NCBI GenBank assembly: GCA_027012045.1 | Contig: JALUZI010000123.1 | Location: 1 to 8,644, forward strand | Source of the DNA: Desulfurococcales archaeon | Lineage (GTDB): Archaea; Thermoproteota; Thermoprotei_A; Sulfolobales; Acidilobaceae | Direction of reading: 5' to 3' | DNA: 8,644 nucleotides | Shown: in pieces, positions 1-6,167 of the stretch | How positions within the stretch are numbered: position 1 is the stretch's first letter | Layout: every line of letters starts with the position of its first letter | Notes under the pieces: generated by a model | Database searches by the model: none | What the model saw: only the letters and a program-made list of their open reading frames with translations | What the model was told of the DNA's origin: nothing | Position numbers and translations under genes: made by a program

Positions 1-1278
1 TGCCTCGTCCACGTTCCTTACCGGGGTTATTAGTGCGACACTGGCGAAAACCTCGTCCTTAAACAATTTCATTTCCATGAGTTTATCATGATCCCTGACC
101 TCGATAAGCGCAGGCTCTATATACCTGTCCCCCAGCCTCCTACCACCCCAGACAATCCGGCCTCCCTTATCCACGGCATCCCTGATAGCGGCTTCCCACT
201 CATCAGCCGTATCAACATCTATGAGAGGGCCAATATCAACCCCCGGGTCCCGGGGGTCACCTATCCTCAACCGAGAAAGGTTCCCTGCTATTTTATCCCT
301 GAGTTCCTCGAAGACGGGCTCCTCCGCCAGTATAATCTTGATCGAGTCACACCTCTGGCCAGTGTAGCTAGCTATCCCCGTAGCTATTTTACTCGAAGCC
401 AACTCGATATCAGCGTCATCGAGGACTACAGCAGGGTCACCGCCGCCAAGCTCCATGATGAACTGCTTTATCCCAGCGTTCCTTACTACCTTTAATCCCG
501 TCTCGGTGCTACCGGTCAAGCTTATAACACTAATATACTTGGATGACACTAGTTCTCCTGCAACACTGCCGGGGACGGGTAGGAATGCTATAGCCTCTCT
601 GGGGAACCCGGCTTTCAACGCTAAGTCAACCATTAGCGCAACGGGAACCGGGTCAGTGCTAGGCGGCTTGATAACTATAGCATTCCCGGGGAGGAAACTA
701 TAGGTCATCTTGTTAACCGAGTCGAACAGTGGGTAGTTGAATGGGATGATGGCGAAGACGACTCCGAACGGCTCCCTCCTAACTATACCCTCACTCTCCA
801 ATGTGTGTTCATCCCAGTCACCCGGAATATAGTCACCCGGCAATTTCCTCAAGTCCAACGCTGCACGCCTAAGCCTGTCAATAGAAGCGTCAACCTCTCC
901 AGCCGCAGCTTTGACTGTTTTACCAGAGTTTACTACCAGCGAGTTAATCAGATCGTCTCTATGCTCCTCCATTAGATCAGCGAGTCTCTCCAGTATCTCC
1001 AATCTCTTAGACCCTGGTGTGTTCCTCGCGGCCCATCTACCTTTCCTATAAACTGTTTCTATGGTTTCTCTGGCTAATTCTAGTGTTGGAGTATAGATCT
1101 CTGCTATAATGGAGCCATCTATAGGTGAAGCAATTTTCCGGGTCGCGTTCCCGTAGGACCATTGTCCTGCTAGGAAGGCTTTTATCCTCGGTGGTTCCCG
1201 GTGCTCTATGGACTCGGAGAAGAAGTTAAAGTCTAATTCTAGCTTAGGTTTCTTCTTTATGGTCTCCTCTATTTTCAT
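1..1278 (-). CDS. gapN: Non-phosphorylating glyceraldehyde-3-phosphate dehydrogenase (GAPN), partial, C-terminus beyond left edge
   Basis: The minus strand is open for 426 codons from ATG 1278 to the window edge. It encodes an aldehyde dehydrogenase superfamily enzyme lacking only about the last 75 residues of the usual ~500. Visible landmarks are the oxyanion-hole Asn181 in PFNYPLF, the nucleotide-binding loop GSTETG (256-261), general base Glu276 in MELGGGDP, and nucleophile Cys310 in YTGQRCDSIK. From memory, MELGGGDPA, GQRCD.IK and the following RIGDPRDP..D.GPLI closely match the characterised Thermoproteus tenax GAPN, so this is more specific than a generic aldehyde dehydrogenase. The family oxidises glyceraldehyde 3-phosphate irreversibly to 3-phosphoglycerate in the cytoplasm, bypassing GAPDH and phosphoglycerate kinase. 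The T. tenax enzyme is NAD-dependent and allosteric. The start is fixed by a strong Shine-Dalgarno and an in-frame TGA at 1284-1282. The gene lies 106 nt downstream of the HD gene on the same strand and appears to have its own promoter. Confidence 0.9.
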   Translation of the reverse strand, partial: MKIEETIKKKPKLELDFNFFSESIEHREPPRIKAFLAGQWSYGNATRKIASPIDGSIIAEIYTPTLELARETIETVYRKGRWAARNTPGSKRLEILERLADLMEEHRDDLINSLVVNSGKTVKAAAGEVDASIDRLRRAALDLRKLPGDYIPGDWDEHTLESEGIVRREPFGVVFAIIPFNYPLFDSVNKMTYSFLPGNAIVIKPPSTDPVPVALMVDLALKAGFPREAIAFLPVPGSVAGELVSSKYISVISLTGSTETGLKVVRNAGIKQFIMELGGGDPAVVLDDADIELASSKIATGIASYTGQRCDSIKIILAEEPVFEELRDKIAGNLSRLRIGDPRDPGVDIGPLIDVDTADEWEAAIRDAVDKGGRIVWGGRRLGDRYIEPALIEVRDHDKLMEMKLFKDEVFASVALITPVRNVDEA

Positions 1279-1282
1279 CCTT

Positions 1283-1291
1283 CACCCCTCC
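1283..1291 (-). promoter_or_regulatory. Ribosome binding site of gapN
   Basis: On the minus strand GGAGGGGTG ends 4 nt before the ATG at 1278 and is a strong match to the archaeal anti-Shine-Dalgarno complement. An upstream in-frame ATG (1293-1291) overlaps it but reads only Met-Glu-Gly before TGA (1284-1282), so it cannot be the gene start. That three-codon frame across the ribosome binding site may be accidental. Confidence 0.75.
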
Positions 1292-1330
1292 ATGTAGCCG
1301 TTGTGGAGTAACAAGTGGATTCGTGGTCGG

Positions 1331-1386
1331 AGTGTTCTACGAGTATAGTAGTATTCTAGAGGAAATAAACCATTGTGTAGAACACT
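1331..1386. repeat. Perfect 10-bp inverted repeat flanking the gapN promoter
   Basis: AGTGTTCTAC at 1331-1340 is the exact reverse complement of GTAGAACACT at 1377-1386, with 36 bp between the arms and about 46 bp centre to centre. One arm lies upstream of the putative TATA box and overlaps the HD stop codon (1387-1385). The other coincides with the predicted gapN transcription start. The placement suits paired operator half-sites. If transcribed through from the HD gene it could instead fold into a hairpin at that gene's end. No regulator is identifiable in the window. Confidence 0.6.
1363..1369 (-). promoter_or_regulatory. Putative TATA box of gapN
   Basis: Minus-strand TTTATTT lies in the only AT-rich patch between the HD gene and gapN. 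A TATA box centred near 1366 predicts transcription from about 1340, giving a leader of roughly 60 nt that contains the Shine-Dalgarno. A second weaker candidate is ACTATAC around 1342-1349. The same T-rich patch follows the HD stop codon by only about 16 nt and could also act as a U-rich terminator for that gene. The call rests on position and composition alone. Confidence 0.4.
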
Positions 1387-2002
1387 ACATATAGTATCCT
1401 AGGCTGTTCATCTCGTCCCTTAGCCATGCAACATAAAGCTCCACTCTCCTATGGAGCTCCCCTGCAATTCTCTTTGACTGCGGGAGATATAGTTTCTCTT
1501 TTAGCTTGAGAATCTTCTCTTCGAAGTGGTGGATAGAATCACTGAACCCCCTCTTCTTCATACCGCTAGTGTATATAACCCGGAATATACCGATGGCTCC
1601 CATGGCGTCTAGTTTATCGGCGTCACTAAGTATTTTCGCCTCAATGGTCTTCGCTTCAACGCCGAGGGAGAAGCTGTGTGCTATAATTGCATGGGACACT
1701 TTTTCTATGAACTCGTCGTCATAGTTCAGTCCTCTCAGGAGCACTTCTGCAACCTTCGAGCTTGTTATGGCATGGTGCAGGTTTGTCTGGTAGAATCTCC
1801 CTATATCATGTAGCAGAGTAGCGATTGCCAGCACTTCATAGTCCACACCCTCTATTGACTCAGCTATTCTCTCAGCGTAAGCCGCGACCCTCTCGACATG
1901 AGGCCAGCCGTGGCAGGGGTCATCCCCCATAGTAGTCCTCGCGAACTCCTCGACGAACTTGACTTTGTCGTTTAACTCGAATAGGGGTACCAATCTAGAC
2001 AC
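1385..2002 (-). CDS. HD-domain phosphohydrolase, YpgQ/YedJ-like
   Basis: A 205-residue soluble protein with a complete HD metal-binding set: His31 and His35 in CHGWPHVERV, His65-Asp66 in LLHDIGR, histidines at 76/77, 104 and 109 (HAIIAHS), and the late aspartates of SDADKLDA (127-132). Length and the order GHxWxHxxRV, LLHDIG, HxIxxHSF and DADxLDAxGAxGIxR match the YpgQ/YedJ group. Bacillus YpgQ in that group is a metal-dependent nucleoside triphosphate pyrophosphohydrolase. The archaeal substrate cannot be told from sequence, though a nucleotide is likely. The start is GTG 2002: the in-frame stop at 2050-2048 leaves no other upstream start codon, and the Shine-Dalgarno is weak (GGAAG). Its stop lies inside an arm of the inverted repeat ahead of gapN. 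It appears to be transcribed separately from the next upstream gene, 133 nt away. Confidence 0.85.
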   Translation of the reverse strand: MSRLVPLFELNDKVKFVEEFARTTMGDDPCHGWPHVERVAAYAERIAESIEGVDYEVLAIATLLHDIGRFYQTNLHHAITSSKVAEVLLRGLNYDDEFIEKVSHAIIAHSFSLGVEAKTIEAKILSDADKLDAMGAIGIFRVIYTSGMKKRGFSDSIHHFEEKILKLKEKLYLPQSKRIAGELHRRVELYVAWLRDEMNSLGYYM

Positions 2003-2049
2003 ACCGCTTCCACAGGGGTGTTCAACAGCTAGGTTTACTTTCGTTGTTC

Positions 2050-2059
2050 AATATTAATA
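2050..2059 (-). promoter_or_regulatory. Putative TATA box of the HD phosphohydrolase gene
   Basis: Minus-strand TATTAATATT is centred about 52 nt upstream of the GTG start. It predicts a transcript start near 2027 and a leader of about 25 nt. Three 11-bp repeats overlap its upstream edge. An alternative TATA-like element, CTATTTAAG, lies farther upstream at 2128-2120 on the same strand. Confidence 0.45.
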
Positions 2060-2088
2060 GTGTAGGAATAGTGTAATAATAATGTGTC
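2056..2088. repeat. Three tandem 11-bp direct repeats upstream of the HD gene
   Basis: On the plus strand AATAGTGTA occurs at 2056 and again at 2067. A third unit at 2078 (AATAATGTG) keeps 7 of 9 bases, so the array is strictly 11-bp periodic over 33 bp. Read on the minus strand, towards the gene, the core is TACACTATT. The units cover the TATA upstream edge and the BRE position of the putative HD-gene promoter. The one-helical-turn spacing suggests repeated protein contacts on one DNA face, as an operator or activator site. The local AT-richness makes a chance origin possible. Confidence 0.5.
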
Positions 2089-2127
2089 TACTCTTGAGGG
2101 ATGAATAGATGTGACAACGCTTAAATA

Positions 2128-2153
2128 GTTAGCCACTAACAGGCGGCGCCGCC
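2128..2153. repeat. Small hairpin and GC palindrome at the end of the 2136-3023 gene
   Basis: GTTAG-CCA-CTAAC (2128-2140) is a perfect 5-bp stem with a 3-nt loop that contains the stop codon of the upstream minus-strand gene. Just before the stop on that strand lies a perfect 12-bp palindrome, GGCGGCGCCGCC (2142-2153), read as codons Gly-Gly-Ala-Ala. No T-run follows, so a classical terminator is not supported. The elements could still stall or process the 3' end. Confidence 0.4.
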
Positions 2154-3023
2154 TTTTACTTTGAGGGTTTTATAGAAACGGGTGACTCTCCTAGAGACAT
2201 AGTTTACTAGTGAGACAGGGTCCTTTACCCCTAGCCCTATGAGTTTCTTATATATTATACCGGAGTGAAATCCTTTCCCGGAGAAACCATGGTTCTCCAT
2301 CGATGTGATCATTTGGTCTGCAACGAATAGTACACGGGCGAGGTCGCTTGGGACAGGGCTTTTGGGGTCAAGTAATAGTGTTCTATTTACGCATCTCGCG
2401 ACTTTACTTGAGGGGATTCTACTTACGTTGAAAGCCTCTGCTATCTCTAAGGGTATACCGTAGTGTTTATGCGACGACTTCAGGATGAATGCGGCGTAGC
2501 GGGCTGGGAGGAACATGTCGTCTTTCCTGAACTGAGTTATTGAGTCTATCAAATCTCTTATGGTATAGTTAGTTCTGATGGTGACGGCGTTGAATACTGC
2601 TCTAACGGAGTCTCCTAACGCCCTTCTGAGCGGCATTGAACTAATGTTACAGCTGGCGTATGAGAGTACTGCAACGGTGATCTTCCAGTACTCCCGGGAG
2701 TCGGGCTCTTCTCCATTTAGGCATTTCTCATATAATGAATCCTGATAGCTAGGGGCCGCGAGCCCTATGTCGTGAACCAGTCCTACCAGAGGTAACTGCC
2801 ACACATACCTATTGTACTTGCGTGATTCTTCGCTCCATTTACCCAGGTAGATCACAGTCATAGCTGTGGCTACTGCTTTCAAATGACTGCCAAGCCTGTA
2901 GCCACAGGTCCTATACATTGGTAGTCTCTCGACTAATATTTTGTCTAGTATCAACGTGTCCACCAGGGCTAGAGGTTTCCGGTGTAGTTTAGAGTATTCA
3001 GTAGGTGATCCTGCGAGGCGCAT
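2136..3023 (-). CDS. Uncharacterised protein with divergent HD-like domain
   Basis: I do not recognise this 295-residue soluble protein as a named family. Its residues fall in the order of an HD phosphohydrolase: His47 in LGSHLKAVATAM, His84-Asp85 in LVGLVHDIGLAA, His185/His187 in SSHKHYG, and Asp236 in LFVADQMITS. The spacing between the HD pair and the later His and Asp is longer than usual and the surroundings are unlike typical HD proteins. The domain call is therefore an inference. The C-terminal third is basic (SRRVTRFYKTLKVK), which would permit nucleic-acid contact. It begins at ATG 3023 with no Shine-Dalgarno. A TATA-like box centred 28 nt upstream predicts a leaderless mRNA. It lies upstream of a second, more canonical HD gene on the same strand. 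No CRISPR genes are present to support a Cas3-type HD role. Confidence 0.6.
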   Translation of the reverse strand: MRLAGSPTEYSKLHRKPLALVDTLILDKILVERLPMYRTCGYRLGSHLKAVATAMTVIYLGKWSEESRKYNRYVWQLPLVGLVHDIGLAAPSYQDSLYEKCLNGEEPDSREYWKITVAVLSYASCNISSMPLRRALGDSVRAVFNAVTIRTNYTIRDLIDSITQFRKDDMFLPARYAAFILKSSHKHYGIPLEIAEAFNVSRIPSSKVARCVNRTLLLDPKSPVPSDLARVLFVADQMITSMENHGFSGKGFHSGIIYKKLIGLGVKDPVSLVNYVSRRVTRFYKTLKVKGGAAC

Positions 3024-3047
3024 TCTATAATATGTATACGATACTGG

Positions 3048-3054
3048 TATATAA
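3048..3054. promoter_or_regulatory. Shared TATA box for divergent transcription
   Basis: TATATAA (TTATATA on the other strand) sits in the 61-bp gap between the divergent genes starting at 3023 (minus) and 3085 (plus). Its centre is 28 nt from the minus-strand ATG, which is the archaeal TATA-to-start distance for a leaderless mRNA. It is 34 nt from the plus-strand TTG, allowing only a 5-8 nt leader. One near-symmetric box may therefore serve both directions, with orientation set by flanking BRE sequence. A second AT-rich patch at 3027-3038 could provide a separate plus-strand box. Confidence 0.5.
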
Positions 3055-3084
3055 CTATTTGAGGAATCATCGGGTGCTCGTGGA

Positions 3085-4053
3085 TTGCTACATGTTTACA
3101 GGTTAGAGAACCCTATACCCATACCGGCCCTGAAAACATTGAATACCTACCTCATTCCATGCGGTGATAGAACACTAGTCATCGATCCGGGCATGACCGT
3201 GGAGTCAGCCTCTACTGTTCTGGAGAAAATAAGGGAAGAAGGGCTACCGGGGACTATTACTGTCCTCCTGACACATTTCCATGTAGACCATGTGGCCGCT
3301 ACACCATACCTGGATCCAGAAGAGGTATACATGCATGAAGCCGATAGAAACCATGTAATAAGAATGGTGGACGAGTGGCCCAGAGCCCTAGAGTCAATGG
3401 AGGATCTCTTCCTGAAAGCTGGAATGCCCCATGGTGAGGCGTCCCTCCTCGGGAAGAAGCATCCGGCGATGAGCAGGATAGACGTCTTCAGGAAGCTGAG
3501 AAATATGGGGCCTAGGCAAGCTCCGCCGAAATTAACTGTTGGAAGCTGCGAGCTGGAAATAATACATACACCAGGCCACACACCCGGAAGCATCTCAATC
3601 CACATAGGAGGAGGCAGGTGGATAGTTGGGGACACGGTTCTAGGAGATATAACACCAAATATAGCTCTCATTAACTGGGAAACAGATCCTCTGGGAGACT
3701 ACTTGGGATCGCTGCAACGCTTACTACGAGTTGAACCGAGAATAATGTATCCCGGCCACAGGAGCGTTATAGGCGATCCTGAGGAGAGGATTAAGGAGCT
3801 TATCCTGCACCACGAGCGTAGGCTGAGGGAAATAATCGATATTCTATCTAGTTCCCCCGTGCAGCTTAATGCTTACCAGATAGCTTCAAGGATGACCTGG
3901 GATGTAGCATACAGTGATTGGAGCGACTTCCCACTATCCCAGAAGTATTTTGCTGTAGCGGAAGCTTTGAGTCATCTCAAATACTTGGTTGTGAGGGGAT
4001 TAGCTGGTTTGTCTACAAGGAATGGGGTATACTATTTTAAACCTCTTGTATAG
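3085..4053 (+). CDS. Metallo-beta-lactamase-fold hydrolase with C-terminal winged helix (LACTB2/glyoxalase II-like)
   Basis: A 322-residue cytoplasmic protein. The zinc-binding signature is complete: THFHVDH (63-69, ligands His64, His66, Asp68, His69), His165 in HTPGHTPGS, Asp183 in IVGDTVLG and His225 in YPGHRSV. The N-terminal pattern NTYLI...LVIDPG is typical of the glyoxalase II/LACTB2 branch. Residues ~235-318 (LNAYQIA...SHLKYLVVRGLA) fit the winged-helix tail found in LACTB2-type proteins. Members include thioester hydrolases and endoribonucleases, so the substrate cannot be assigned. The start is TTG 3085: an in-frame TAA at 3052-3054 and lack of other start codons leave no better choice, and the next in-frame ATG (Met37) would remove conserved strands. 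The permease gene follows after 52 nt, possibly in the same transcript. Function class is well supported, specificity is not. Confidence 0.88.
   Translation: MLHVYRLENPIPIPALKTLNTYLIPCGDRTLVIDPGMTVESASTVLEKIREEGLPGTITVLLTHFHVDHVAATPYLDPEEVYMHEADRNHVIRMVDEWPRALESMEDLFLKAGMPHGEASLLGKKHPAMSRIDVFRKLRNMGPRQAPPKLTVGSCELEIIHTPGHTPGSISIHIGGGRWIVGDTVLGDITPNIALINWETDPLGDYLGSLQRLLRVEPRIMYPGHRSVIGDPEERIKELILHHERRLREIIDILSSSPVQLNAYQIASRMTWDVAYSDWSDFPLSQKYFAVAEALSHLKYLVVRGLAGLSTRNGVYYFKPLV
4033..4041 (+). promoter_or_regulatory. Possible TATA box for the permease-DUF364 pair
   Basis: TATTTTAAA lies within the last codons of the hydrolase gene. It would place a transcript start near 4064, giving a leader of about 40 nt before the GTG at 4106. 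A weaker alternative is AAATAAAC near 4065-4072. The pair could equally be read through from the hydrolase promoter. Confidence 0.3.
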
Positions 4054-4105
4054 GGATTGAATAGAAATAAACGCCAAAACGATATGTAGATGGGGTTACG
4101 GATAA

Positions 4106-5410
4106 GTGGCAAAGGATAAGATGGGTTTAATAGAGGCTACTTCAATGGCTGTGGGAATAATAATAGGCTCCAGCATCTTCTCACTAGTAGGGGTAGGTGC
4201 TAAACTAGCGGGTCGCGATCTCCCACTAGCCTTTATAGCTTCATCCATAGCGGCCGCCTTCGTAGCCTACAACTATGCCAAGCTGGGAGGTACCTTCATC
4301 TCAAACGCAGGCCCCATAGAGTTCATCCTAAGGGGGCTCGGAGACAATCTCTATACTGGAGTCGCATCATTCATGCTATGGTTCATATATGTGTCCTCAC
4401 TGTCGTTGTTCGCTAAAACATTCGCCGGATACTTCCTAGCACTAGCAGGGCTAAGCCTCTCCTATACTAATATGGCGATAATTGAGGTTATCGTTGTATC
4501 GGCATTCGTTGCCCTGAATTTCAAAGGGTCCAAAGCAGTGGGGCTCGCCGAGACAGCTATAGTCGCGGCTAAGCTAGGCATATTACTGTTCTTCATAGCC
4601 GTGGGCCTACTAACAATTAAGCCCAGCTACCTCAAACCGGATCTCTCAATAAAAGGCCTTGAAGGCGTGGCATTCGCGTCTACACTCTTCTTCCTAAGCT
4701 ACACCGGGTTCGGGCTTATAACGAATGCATCTGAGAACATTGAGAATCCCCGGAGAAACGTGCCTCTCGCAATATATCTGAGCCTTATAATAGTAACAAT
4801 AGTCTACGTCGGGGTATCAGTGGTTGCAATCGGTAACCTACCAGTGGAGAAACTAGTCAAAGCCGAGGAATACGCCCTCGCGGAAGCAGCTAAACCGTTC
4901 CTCGGAAACCTAGGGTTCGCACTGATATCCCTGGGCGCACTAGTCAGTGTTAGCAGTGCGATAAACGCTAGCATATACGGGGGAGCAAACGTTGCCTATT
5001 CCCTTGCGAAGAAGGGGGAGTTGCCCGAGTTCTTCGAGAGGAAGACCTGGTTCAACGAGCCGGAAGGACTATATATAACCGCCATCCTCGGCCTCCTAAT
5101 AGCGATGACCCTCAACCTAGAGGGTGTCGCAGCAGTAACCAGCTCATCCTTCATAGTCATCTACATAGGTGTTATTCTAGCCCACTATAAACTAGCCAGT
5201 CAAACCAAAGCATCCAGGGGAGTCATAGTTCTAAGCCTCCTGATAGTCCTGTCGATACTTTCAGTACTACTATACAACCAGTACACTACTAACCCGGCAA
5301 GCTTCTACGCGATAATAGCCAGCTATATAATAGCCTCTCTAGGAGAATACGCTTATAGGTCCAGGACAAAGAGAGGCTTCAAGAAGAGGCTCCAGCCGTG
5401 GGAGAAATAG
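4106..5410 (+). CDS. APC superfamily amino acid/polyamine permease
   Basis: A 434-residue integral membrane protein with about 12 hydrophobic helices over almost its whole length, the usual APC size. Signatures are the helix-1 unwound segment VGIIIGSSIF (16-25), the helix-6 region FLSYTGFG (196-203) followed by SENIENPRRNVPLAI (209-223), and YSLAKKGELPEFF (298-310), which matches the loop after helix 8. It should take up an amino acid, polyamine or similar cation across the cytoplasmic membrane by proton or ion coupling. The substrate cannot be inferred. The start is uncertain: GTG 4106 has GGGG 10 nt upstream, while ATG 4121 would remove only five residues. Its 3' end overlaps the next gene by 13 nt in a different frame, so the two are probably translationally coupled. 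Confidence 0.88.
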   Translation: MAKDKMGLIEATSMAVGIIIGSSIFSLVGVGAKLAGRDLPLAFIASSIAAAFVAYNYAKLGGTFISNAGPIEFILRGLGDNLYTGVASFMLWFIYVSSLSLFAKTFAGYFLALAGLSLSYTNMAIIEVIVVSAFVALNFKGSKAVGLAETAIVAAKLGILLFFIAVGLLTIKPSYLKPDLSIKGLEGVAFASTLFFLSYTGFGLITNASENIENPRRNVPLAIYLSLIIVTIVYVGVSVVAIGNLPVEKLVKAEEYALAEAAKPFLGNLGFALISLGALVSVSSAINASIYGGANVAYSLAKKGELPEFFERKTWFNEPEGLYITAILGLLIAMTLNLEGVAAVTSSSFIVIYIGVILAHYKLASQTKASRGVIVLSLLIVLSILSVLLYNQYTTNPASFYAIIASYIIASLGEYAYRSRTKRGFKKRLQPWEK

Positions 5411-6162
5411 ACACAAGGTTCTGGTACAAGGTAATCTCCAACATAGAAAGGAGTGATAGTAGCCTGCTGGATACAGAGGTTAAAGACTACTTTATAGGGC
5501 CGCGGTACTCCCTGGTGGAGACTGTTACTGGTAAAGTAGGCATCGCTTACAGCTATGCCCAAGAAGAAAAGTGTAAACCGGCTGAAGGAGAATACCGCAT
5601 TGTCAGAGACTTCATCCCGCTACTATCCTCTAGCTGCATAATAGAAAGGAGCCTGGCCCAAGCAGCGGTCAACTCTATAGGGCAATTAAAACTCTCTCAG
5701 GAATGCTCCAAACTGAAAACAGACCCCCTGCACTATGTTTTATCCAACCGTAATCCTGGAACGGTTATTTTCATCGGTGCAGTGAAGAAAATACCGGATA
5801 TATATAGGGACATGGGCTGGAAGGTATACATGCTGGATAGAATGCAGGAAGACAAAAACATCTTGCCTGACTATTATGCCTACAAACTCCTTCCCAAGGC
5901 GGATATAGTCTATGTTACCGGGGCAGCCTTCTCCAGACCGGATATAGATATGATCCTAGATAGATCAATTAATGCTAGGATTATCGCTGAAATAGGCCCA
6001 AGCCTATCAATCCCACCTTCATATCTGACAGGTACAGGGCTGACACACTTAGAGACCAGCATTATAATGGATGCAAAAAACACTATCAGACTAGTTAAAC
6101 TTGGCTTGGGCTACCACAGTATGAAGAACCTGCTCACCCATGTCAGTTGCAGAGTTCCATGA
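5398..6162 (+). CDS. DUF4213/DUF364 family protein (putative Rossmann-like, metal-chelation family)
   Basis: A 254-residue soluble protein. Residues ~5-95 resemble the N-terminal DUF4213 domain (DYFIGPRYSLVET, GKVGIAYSY). Residues ~115-240 resemble DUF364: NPGTVIFIGAVKKIPDIY (119-136), a strand ending YMLDR (144-148), then LLPKADIVYVTGAAFSRPDIDMIL (164-187) and AEIGPSLSIPPSYLTGTGLTHLE (197-219). Some databases label the family a heavy-metal chelation domain, but the reaction is not established. It starts at GTG 5398 inside the permease gene, with GAGG 8 nt upstream. The 13-nt overlap suggests a stoichiometric or shared-pathway relation to the permease. It ends 5 bp before the stop of the convergent membrane-protein gene. 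Family assignment is from memory of its motifs. Confidence 0.75.
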   Translation: MGEIDTRFWYKVISNIERSDSSLLDTEVKDYFIGPRYSLVETVTGKVGIAYSYAQEEKCKPAEGEYRIVRDFIPLLSSSCIIERSLAQAAVNSIGQLKLSQECSKLKTDPLHYVLSNRNPGTVIFIGAVKKIPDIYRDMGWKVYMLDRMQEDKNILPDYYAYKLLPKADIVYVTGAAFSRPDIDMILDRSINARIIAEIGPSLSIPPSYLTGTGLTHLETSIIMDAKNTIRLVKLGLGYHSMKNLLTHVSCRVP

Positions 6163-6167
6163 ACCTG

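Noticed and set aside
88..703. Open plus-strand frames of 135 and 82 codons near the left edge
   Set aside because: They lie antisense to gapN, whose catalytic residues are intact on the minus strand. Their translations are proline-rich with no recognisable domain.
2120..2128. TTAAATAGT read as a plus-strand TATA box
   Set aside because: A plus-strand transcript from here would only run antisense into the 2136-3023 gene, with no plus-strand gene to serve. On the minus strand it remains a secondary promoter candidate for the HD gene.
2387..2396. AGTGTTCTAT, a 9/10 match to the gapN inverted-repeat arm
   Set aside because: It is a single copy inside coding sequence with no partner arm or promoter nearby, so chance is the simpler explanation.
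2136..3023. Cas3''-type HD nuclease
   Set aside because: The HD-like residues are present, but there is no CRISPR array, no other cas gene and no recognisable Cas3'' sequence context.
3147..3671. A 174-codon minus-strand frame
   Set aside because: It is antisense to the zinc-binding core of the metallo-hydrolase and has no family resemblance or start signal.
5353..5562. A 69-codon minus-strand frame across the permease-DUF364 junction
   Set aside because: It lies antisense to two well supported genes and shows no Shine-Dalgarno or domain.
6126..6167. GAACCTG repeated at 6126 and 6161
   Set aside because: A 7-bp repeat mostly within coding sequence, too short to distinguish from chance.
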